Positions 56,538 through 64,000 of a stretch of 64,000 bases of DNA are shown here, one piece after another. Below the pieces are notes generated by a model that had not been told where the DNA came from, ran no database searches, and saw only the letters and a list, made by a program, of their open reading frames with translations. Each line of letters begins with the position of its first letter. Position 1 is the first letter of the stretch. Origin of the DNA: Perilla frutescens (taxonomy: Eukaryota; Streptophyta; Magnoliopsida; Lamiales; Lamiaceae). The stretch is from the NCBI GenBank assembly GCA_026008535.1, contig BRKX01000011.1:14454001-14518000 (forward strand). Direction: 5' to 3'. Both the position numbers and the translations under genes were made by a program.

Positions 56538-57410
56538 TTAAATGCCATCATCTTCATACACATTATTAGCATGCTGCTTAGGCTCATAATTCACATAACC
56601 TTTGTTTCTTTTGGGTTGTTTGCATCTATTTGAAAAATGGCCAGGTTTACCACAATTCCAACAAGTTTTTCTGGATTTTTGATCAAAATTATTATTTTGA
56701 CTCTGATTTTGATTTTGATTTTGAGCTTGATCAAACTGCTTTTCTCTCCCATATCTCTCAGCAACCAAAACACTGTGATTTTCAGGGTTCAAGGGTTTAT
56801 TAAAACTGTGGTGAGAATTTCTATGATTATTCATGTTAACATACATAATTTCACCATACAGAGGCTTGGATTTCAATTTTAGCTCACTTTCTTTTGCTTT
56901 TAGGTCAGTTACAATCATGTCACATGTGATTTTTGACCCACCATATTTCAAAGTAGATTTAACCTCAATAAACGACTCAGAAATTGACCCTAACAGAATT
57001 TGAGGAGCACATTTCTCAATAGAATCATCACCAGCAAGTTTTAAGTCTTGAAGCAATTTATTGAAGTCATCCATATTAGCATCAATGTCTTTTGAAGCAT
57101 CCATTTGAAAAGACATAAATTGAGTTTGTAAAGACCATGCAGACTCTTCATAAGTAGCAATATATAGGGAGATCAAGTTATCCCACAGATCTTTTGCACA
57201 TTTATGATGAGAAACTTTTCTAACAAATGTGCTTCTCAAATTTATCAAAATGGTGGCCCTAGCACTGTCATTCATGTCATGCAATTTCTCATCATCCACA
57301 GATTCATTTATTTTTGTCACAATGGCTTTATTTACCTTTTCTTTAACCAAAATGCACTCAATTTTAGTTTTTCAATCTTGAAAATCATCTCTGCCATTAA
57401 ATGACACCAT
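56538..57410 (-). pseudogene. copia 2 gag
   Basis: The ATG at 57,410 opens MVSFNGRDDFQD, followed by a TGA at codon 13, probably a mutated Trp codon. Then 270 open codons run to 56,538: a UBN2-type gag with KDLWDNLISLY, FMSFQMDASKDID and LLGSISESF. A Gln/Asn run precedes a complete zinc knuckle CWNCGKPGHFSNRC (CX2CX4HX4C). It would form the particle shell and bind RNA. Confidence 0.88.
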
Positions 57411-58253
57411 ATGCACATTATTAATGATTATATGCAATCACAATGCAGCAGGGGAAGAAAAAAAAGCCAACTAACAGCCCCAAAACACAGCAAAAACACC
57501 CTGAACACAGAAATCTGCCCTTCTGGGCAGAAAAACAAGCAATCAAAGGGGATAAACTGTTGAGGCTAGCCCAGTTCTCAGCACAGATTGATCTGTAGAG
57601 CAAGGATTCACTCAAAACAACCCCATGCTTGTTTTTCAATAAGAACTGACCAGAAAACAGAGTCAGTTCTCCAGAAACTCAAAAAGCCAATGAGTTTCAA
57701 CGGATTTCAAAGAACACAGAAATCCACGAGAACAAAAAATCACACAAAGAACAAAAATTGCAAGGCAGATCCAACCAACAACTCGAGACTTCTGGCGCAC
57801 CCTTGACTACACTTGCTATCCAGGCTACTCGCACGAGGAGACCCACAAGGGAATCCAGACGAACTGACCGTAAGCAAGGTAGTTCGAGCACAGGGCTCTT
57901 AAGCGTAGGATTCTCAAGAAGGTGAGCAAAAGCACTCAGAGAAGTCACAGAAAACAGAGATGCGAAAGCAAGAAAGAGGATCGCAAGATACCGAAAAGAG
58001 AGCAGATTATCCCAAAAAATTCTCCACAAGACCCAAAACACCACAAATCACAAATACTTTGCACAGATAGCAAATAACCTAACCCTAAATCTAGGGAACT
58101 AGGGTTCCAGTGGCTTTACCAGAGCCAATTTTCCCAAACAGGGGAGAGATCGGACTTACCTAAGTCCTTGCTTGTCGGGAGCGATTTGGCGCGGCCAAAA
58201 AGCGGTGGGGTGAAGGAGATGCGGTCGGAGGGTGCCCCGGCTAGGTCCCCGTG
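57411..58253 (-). other. copia 2 5' leader
   Basis: About 0.85 kb between primer site and gag. There are no stable frames, and the length is usual for an untranslated packaging leader. Confidence 0.6.
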
Positions 58254-58266
58254 GCTCTGATACCAC
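58254..58266 (-). other. Primer-binding site of copia 2
   Basis: On the minus strand, TGGTATCAGAGC lies one base after the LTR end and pairs with initiator Met-tRNA. Confidence 0.9.
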
Positions 58267-58933
58267 TGTTGGGTATCTAGCCTAGCTGGAGTTCACCGCT
58301 TGTTTCCCAAACCGATCTGTCCCTTTCACGGTTGCTCAAGCAACCTAGGAACATTTCAGATTCAAGCTCTTTCTTTCTCTTCACCATTTCACTGCCTTCT
58401 ACTCGAGCTTCTTTGTGTGCAGACAAAAACACCCAACAAACGGTTAGCAACTGGGTAAAATGAGTAAACAGAAAGAGAAAAGTAAGAAAATAGGAAGCAA
58501 TGAGGAATATAAAACAAGAAAAGAAAGGAAAAAGACAAATCAGAGATTGAGAAGTGGGAAAATCATGTATTGGAGACACGAGGGGCTCAGATTTTCCCAC
58601 GGCGGCAACTGTGCAATTCCGGCAACAACAAATGACCCAGGCCACAAGGTGAATCTGATGGATCTACACAGGAAGCTCATACACTCAGTCGCCAAACAGC
58701 AATCCGATGAATAGAATTCCGGCGAGATCACAAGAAATGAATAACAGAGCCTTTCAAAGAATACAGAGATTGTATGAAGCTTAAACAGTGAATGAAGCGG
58801 CGTAGGGTTAAGTAGAGGGTAGAATTAGGTTTAGGGTTAAAGAGGGATCAAAGGGCGGATGGGCTTGGTTTAGGCGGCTGGACCTAAGATGGGCTATAAA
58901 AATAAATAAAGAGCATTGGGCCAACCCACCACA
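58267..58933 (-). repeat. 5' LTR of copia 2
   Basis: 667 bases, the same as 39,330-39,994 with scattered differences. The GATGT repeat follows at 58,934-58,938. Confidence 0.93.
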
Positions 58934-58938
58934 GATGT

Positions 58939-59640
58939 ACATAGTGTGCTAACACACGAGATAGAATTTCCTGTTTGGTAGAATTTCCCTTCTGTTTGGT
59001 TCGGTTATCTTCATGTCAGGTAACTTGAATATTTGTTGTTACAGATTCTCTCCATTGTAGGAATATTAAATAATAAAATTGAAATAATCAAAACCTAGAC
59101 TCTATCCATCAAAAAGTGGTGTGATCTCACTTAACACATAGTACTACGATTTGATTCATCTACTAATCTCTAAAAACGATGGTTTAAGAACTTTTTTTGA
59201 ATGGGATCTCATCTAAAAGTTCATATACATGTTTCATACTTTCACATGACGATTTGTGTTGCATTGATATATCATATATATTACGGCCGCTCGTATATTA
59301 ACCAAAGAGCGAATTTGCTTTAATATCTCTATTTTTTTGCTTTTACTAAATAAAATAAATTTTATTTTCATTTTATAAACTATAATTAAATTAAATTATT
59401 GTTTTTATAAATTCATCCGAGTTTTATCGATATCCTTCTTTTTAATTATATAAGTTTCTAAAAAATATTTAAGAATACACGCTTCATTAGGAACGCAGAA
59501 CGCTAGACCATTAGATTAGCGGGTCGTGAGTCGACTCGAACTTTCAGGCTGTCATGCAAAGAAAAAAAAGCCATAAGATCATAAAAACTAACAAACAAAT
59601 ATCTGATGCGTGCACAACACACGTTCATCTCACATCTCAC
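58939..59640. other. AT-rich intergenic stretch, no gene seen
   Basis: No element end or coding frame is recognisable. A short GC-richer patch at 59,495-59,550 contains near-palindromic CGCTAGACC..TTAGATTAGCGG, which looked tRNA-like but failed inspection. Confidence 0.45.
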
Positions 59641-59648
59641 GTAACGGC

Positions 59649-60674
59649 CAGTGGCGGAACTAGGGGGGTTGGGAGGGGCTCCAGCCCCCCCTAATCGGAA
59701 TATCGCCAGAAAATATACATGGAGAGGGGTTGATATTTTTGCCTCAGCCCCCTCAAGTTTTTGGTCGTCGTGGCATTTCTGAAAGATGAATGAGATCTAC
59801 GGAGGTGATGATGAGAGGAGGGGAAGAAAGACAATGAAAAATGATGAGAACCAAATTTATTTTTTCAAAAACCCATTGTTGCATAGTGAGCTCGTGAGGG
59901 AAAAGAGAAAGGAGAGAGAGAGGGGAGGAGAGTAAAGAATGGGAAGTGGGCCAGAGTCTTTAAAATTTAATCCATTTTAATAAATTATATATTTTATAAT
60001 AAAAAAATAATAATGGATCACACAAAAAGAGTATTAAAGTAATTTTCTTTAAACAAAATTGGACAACACTCATCTATCATGTAATTTTTATTCTATTTTA
60101 TATTTTAATTTAAATCCTAGTTTTTATTAATTATGATTTATTCTTTTTTTTTGTCCTTTTGATATCAGCTTTAATTTTATTATTTTGATGTTGTCGAATG
60201 TATGTTTATCGTTTAAAGTTCTATTATTTTAATTTTGTTGAATATAATTATATTTATAGATTATTAAATTAAGTTTAGGTGTTTGAAACTTATAATTTGA
60301 ATTAGAATTAGATATTATGGATTATAATTCATATTAAAAATTTAGGATTCTATATTTATTGAGTAGATCTTATAAGTTGTGATTGAATGTTATCTATTAT
60401 ATTATTCTTTTTAAATTCACACTTATGTATAATATAGTGATTTTTTAAATGTAAATGTGATAATATTTCACTAAAGAAAATAATAAAAAGAACGCAAGTT
60501 GTGTTAACAAAAAAAACTCATCTGCATATAAAAAAATAAAAACTAAATGCAAAAAAGGTGACAACCAACCGTTTCTCTCAAAAAAAAAAATCCGATCGCG
60601 CAAATAAATATAACATGAAGGAGTATCGCAAAACAATGTAATCATCCTAAAGAAAATTTCTTATTCCGCTACTG
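59649..60674. mobile_element. Non-autonomous hAT-like element (1,026 bp)
   Basis: It starts CAGTGGCGGAACTA and ends with the inverted TTATTCCGCTACTG (11 of 14 bases match). The flanking 8-mers GTAACGGC (59,641-59,648) and ATAAGGGC (60,675-60,682) agree at 6 of 8 positions. The CAGTGGCGGA start and 8-base duplication are hAT-like. The left part has a GGGGCTCCAGCCCCC inverted repeat. No transposase is visible. Confidence 0.6.
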
Positions 60675-60682
60675 ATAAGGGC

Positions 60683-62639
60683 CATACGGCGTGTCTGACA
60701 TGAAACCTTCCCTTAATACATTATGCATTAGTGACCATGAACCCACCCATAAATAGCATGGCGGCAGCAAATATTTCTTCATTACGGAAAGGGAAAAAAA
60801 TTGAAAAGTCAAGACGAAGAAAGAATTTTAAAAAATACAATCACAATTATAAAAAAAGGCATTACCTGAAGAATTGAACATGATGAACAGAAAAAGGGGT
60901 ATTGAGCATGATATGATCTTTTCCCATTTTGAAAGCGATTGAAAAACGATATTTAAATTTTACAAGAATCGCCGATATATTCATTAAAAGTAAAATTGAG
61001 ACCTCCTCTAATAATATAATGCCACGTTTGGATAGGAACGACGTTGCTATCATGGCCAACATTTTCCTATCTGTCTCACTCTCTTCACATTAAAAAGATT
61101 TTACACGTATAGTTTTGCCACCCAAATTCAAGGTGTGGGTTCTTACCTTTCAATCAATGATTTCGAAGGGAAAAATTCTATCCTCCCCTTAGGTAATACC
61201 CGATCCCGTTCAGATGCGTCCCATGATTTTTAGCCTCAAAATACGGCGAATTAAAATAAATCACTAAAAATAACGGAAATACAGTACATTTTTGCAGGAA
61301 TACACGTCTTTTAACTATTGTGACACTTGTCTTTCATCAGTACTTGCACTGTTCTCAATTTTACTTTTTCCCTTACCAATGGATTGAATAATGATCTCTA
61401 CTATTTTTTTAATTGTATATTTTATTTTCTAGTAATGGTAGATTTTATTCTATTTATTCACATTTTGAATTGTATTGCTATATTATTTTAGGATTATAAA
61501 TTTATTAAAAAATATCTAAATGATGTATAGACAAACATTTTAATTGTTGGTATTAAATTATTTTAATGAGAGGAAAATGACATCATGAATAAAATATTTA
61601 TTTTGTGAAATGTAAATAATTTGCTCTGTAACATTATTTTGCAAGAATATGAATTAAATGAATTTCTTATTTTATTTGGTTACGTAAAAATAGGTGTAAT
61701 TTTCTTAAATGTAATTATGTTTAAATATTATTTAATAAGTTAAAATTGTGCCTAACCGCAAACTTGTTATATTAGGCGTTTAAAATATAATTTTTTACAT
61801 ATCGGCAAATACTCGGAAAAAAATTAGGTATTTTTTTAAAATATTCTTTATCGGAAATTTTTTGATTGTTGTTATAAATTTATTTTATGGTGAAATTGAC
61901 ATCGGTAATGAAATATTTTAGTTTGAAAATATGAAGATATATAATTTTGAACAATTTCGTATTAATTGATATTAAATTAAATGAAATAATACTTTAAAAA
62001 ATAAAAGGGTTGCGTAAAAGTTAAACTACCATTCTTCCAAAAAGTTTTCGCCGGAGCTCTAGCACCGGTTTGGTGTTTGAAATTTTGGTACTCGAAAGCA
62101 TCGTGTGGGTTGAAAGTGGTGAGATTTTTGTATAATATGACTAAAGTGCCTTTTTTATCGCATTCGAGCATTTTACATTTTAGAGAAAGTAAAATAAGAA
62201 TTTGCTTTGATCATTCTTCATTGTGCCAAGGAACTAGCGTGTTAATATGTCTTCTGGGAGAGCGAATCGTTCGAACGCGCCGCCGAAGGGTGAACTGTTG
62301 TCGCCGGAGCGAGGAAGGGGCCAATGACGCGGTGTCAGAGGTTATTCTATTTAGATAATTTTTTTAAGTTGAAATTTCAACCATGCGTAAATTGTGAAGT
62401 TTGGATCAGTGTTTCAATTTATTTTTGTTGAGAATAATGGTATTTATAATTTTGAGTTGGGAAAGGGTTTTATTCATATGTTTAGATATGGACGAATACT
62501 TTCATGAAATTAGTTGAAAATATGCACTACTTGTGAAGTTATAGTAAAACTGGAATTCATCGATCTCCATGATAGCATCGTCTCTCCGATTTTGTGTTAA
62601 TTGAATCATCATAATTGCTTATTGATGTGTTCTTACTTG
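60683..62639. other. AT-rich stretch, no supported gene
   Basis: Mostly low-complexity A/T. A short TATA-like CATAAATAGC followed by an ATG frame of about 39 codons lies at 60,750-60,875, but nothing supports a gene. The segment 62,236-62,358 is listed separately. Confidence 0.45.
62236..62358 (+). pseudogene. Short GC-rich coding-like fragment, unrecognised
   Basis: An ATG near 62,248 opens MSSGRANRSNAPPKGELLSP and stops after about 26 codons. A one-base shift at about 62,320 would continue it as GANDAVSEVILFR to a stop. It is much more GC-rich than its surroundings, which suggests a decayed gene start or captured exon. I do not recognise the family, and the frame change argues against a working gene. 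Confidence 0.3.
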
Positions 62640-63474
62640 TATTGGAGCATGCTATTAGGCTTTTGTGTAATTGATTTAGGATATGTTAGTTTAGCAAAAG
62701 GTGCGGTGATACAGACTCAATTTTGCATCTTTTTTACTTTATCTTTTTACTCGTTTTTAGTACTTCTAGTCTAGAGTCTTGTTAGGGACAGAGTGTAACA
62801 TGGGAGAGAAGAAGCACGTTTGGACTCATTATGGGCATAACCAAGTGCCAACTTGATTGAGGGCATAAAGAAAATCAATTGTTGAAGCTTTAACAGTTTG
62901 TTGCGGATTTAGCGCGAAAGTTGAGTAGCAAATCCTTCTCAACTGATGTGGGCCCACGTGCACAGCAGTTTCAAAGCTTGGGGAAGTTTAGCTATAGGAG
63001 AGAGAAGACGTGGGGGAGAGAGAAGAGAAGAGATAAAGAAGAGAGAAGAGATGGAGTAGCACATCCCTATAATTTAGGGAACATGGTTGAAGTGGATCTC
63101 TCCAACTAAAACATACCTCTACGTGGATTGGGCTGGGCCAAATTGTGGCTTTTCAAACAACTATAAATACTAGTTAGCTTTCATTTTCGTAGGATAACCA
63201 GAAACACACCTTTTAGAACCACAAAATATAGTTTATTTTTTGCATTTAAATGTTCTGGAAATTCTGCACAGCCGGGGGCGATTTGCCCTAGGCTGATGCA
63301 TGTACCTGTTTTTGCCCAAACTGGAGTTGATTCCAGACTTTAATTTAGTTTGTTTTCCTTTTACTATGTGTTATTTATTTACTTCCACTTTGTTTATTAA
63401 TATGTTTTCTGGCTAAGTATGCAGAGTTGAAGTTGATGTGAATAGGTCGAGGTAGAAATTATACATGAGGCTTA
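62640..63474 (+). mobile_element. LTR-like remnant, truncated by a Helitron
   Basis: The segment has the layout of a plant gypsy LTR on the plus strand: a T-rich start with TTTTGCATC and TTTTTACTCGTTTTTAG, a purine-rich GAGAGAGAAGA block (63,000-63,050), a TATA box CTATAAATAC (63,161-63,170), and downstream TATGTTTTCTGGCTAAGTAT. No TG or CA terminus with duplication could be fixed, and the right end is cut at 63,474. Confidence 0.4.
63161..63170 (+). promoter_or_regulatory. TATA box in the LTR-like remnant
   Basis: CTATAAATAC is the best TATA motif in this region, about 30 bases before an ACACACC stretch. Its use is inferred. Confidence 0.35.
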
Positions 63475-64000
63475 TCTATACTATATATAAAAAAAGAAAA
63501 AACTGATTTTCCCTCCAAAATTGATGGCAATTTTGTAATCATATTTGTCAACTGAGGTCAATAAATTTTAAAAATTGTATCCGAACGTGTACTGACTATC
63601 AACAGTTATCTATCTATCTGTAAACCACAAAAAAACTTCCAAAGCCACGTTTCATTCCCACTCATCATTTTGCTCTTAATTTCTTCCTCTGTAAGCCAAA
63701 CCCCACAAAAACATCCTCAAAACTCAAGGCCGCGCTCAACTTTTCTCTTTCCTAAGAAAATTATAGGAGAGAGATTGAGAGAACAGTTAAAAGAACATGA
63801 AGTTCAGGTGAAGAGGAGTGGCCGATTCGAGGAGAAAGAAAGCGGTGGAGGTTTTAAAGGTGAGAGAATTTACAGATCGAGCAGCAAGTATCGAACTTCA
63901 GGTGAAGAGGAGCGGCCGATTCAAGGAGAAAGAAAGCGGTGGAGGTTTTAAAGGTGAGAGAATTTGCAATCGAGCAACAAGTATCGAGTAACAGGGATTA
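63475..64000 (+). mobile_element. 5' head of a plus-strand Helitron, runs off the window
   Basis: TCTATACTATATATAAAAAA is preceded by A (63,474), a typical Helitron 5' start in an A|T target. It is followed by CTGATTTTCCC, as in other plant Helitrons. The interior turns GC-richer (63,700 onward) and has a purine-rich, coding-like tandem duplication. The 3' CTRR end is outside the window. Confidence 0.55.
63803..63990. repeat. 94-base tandem duplication in the Helitron
   Basis: TTCAGGTGAAGAGGAG begins units at 63,803 and 63,897. The two copies are nearly identical over 94 bases. Each contains TTTTAAAGGTGAGAGAATTT, with a splice-donor-like AAAG|GTGAGA. A period of 94 is not a multiple of three. 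Confidence 0.85.

Larger units (their letters stand above)
39330..58933 (-). mobile_element. Ty1/copia retrotransposon 2 (minus strand), split by a gypsy insertion
   Basis: Perfect GATGT repeats flank it (39,325-39,329 and 58,934-58,938). The LTRs are 39,330-39,994 and 58,267-58,933, both with plus-strand TGTTGGGTATC...CCACCACA ends. Read on the minus strand the order is 5' LTR, Met-tRNA primer site, ~0.85 kb leader, gag, protease, integrase, [gypsy element], integrase end, reverse transcriptase, RNase H, 3' LTR. Without the gypsy insert it is about 6.75 kb. Its frames have several stops, so it was probably already inactive or decayed after insertion. Confidence 0.94.

Noticed and set aside
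59495..59560. tRNA-like patch with GTTCGAGTC on the minus strand and CGCTAGACC..TTAGATTAGCGG
   Set aside because: The box B-like motif lies on the wrong side of the other arm. No acceptor stem pairs and no box A could be placed.
60750..60875. Small plus-strand gene after a TATA-like CATAAATAGC
   Set aside because: Only about 39 codons, Lys-rich and low complexity, with no homology I recognise and no supporting context.

Overview
The window looks like nuclear DNA from a flowering plant, probably a eudicot. It is very AT-rich, contains no bacterial-style gene clusters, and carries plant transposon families: L1-type LINE with RNase H, Ty1/copia with a Met-tRNA primer site, Athila-like Ty3/gypsy with an Asp-tRNA primer site, Helitrons, MULEs, hAT elements and a tRNA-derived SINE. 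I found no host gene I could support. Nearly every recognisable coding stretch belongs to a transposable element, and most are broken by stops or frameshifts.

Layout. 1-12,710: two nested minus-strand Helitron-like copies (398-10,955 with 4,488-10,949 inside it). They carry secondary insertions: a 1.1 kb LTR-like piece, a hAT-type MITE, a 3.46 kb solo LTR and a 0.8 kb MULE. Next to them is a Pack-MULE-like element with long terminal inverted repeats (11,070-12,067). 13,408-13,632: an Au-like SINE. 15,360-32,010: an old array of degenerate CCTACGATTAAT units, broken up by a full-length LINE (16,607-22,489, minus), remnants of a MULE/DUF1985 transposon (about 22,911-27,860) that hosts two solo LTRs, a second MULE-like element (28,872-30,461) and another solo LTR (30,776-31,872).

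32,072-38,635: a DNA element with weak terminal inverted repeats, split by a decayed 5.4 kb copia element (33,034-38,415). 39,330-58,933: a second copia element on the minus strand, split inside its polyprotein by a 12.85 kb Athila-like gypsy element (42,516-55,368) with an almost intact pol and a broken env-position ORF. 59,649-60,674: a hAT-like element. 62,640-63,474: an LTR-like remnant cut by the 5' head of a third, plus-strand Helitron that runs off the window.

The strongest evidence is a set of exact target-site duplications that I could read directly: ATATT, AGTTA, ACTTG, TATTT, ATAAT, GATGT, ACCAC, ATTAATAATA, TACGTACAA, TTAATCAAT, and a 13-base LINE duplication. They fix most element borders to the base and give an order of insertion. 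I saw no convincing new enzymatic system. The most unusual structures are the orientation-switching CCTACGATTAAT array, the gene-capture-like MULE, the duplicated polypurine module of the gypsy element, and the tandem structures inside the solo LTRs.
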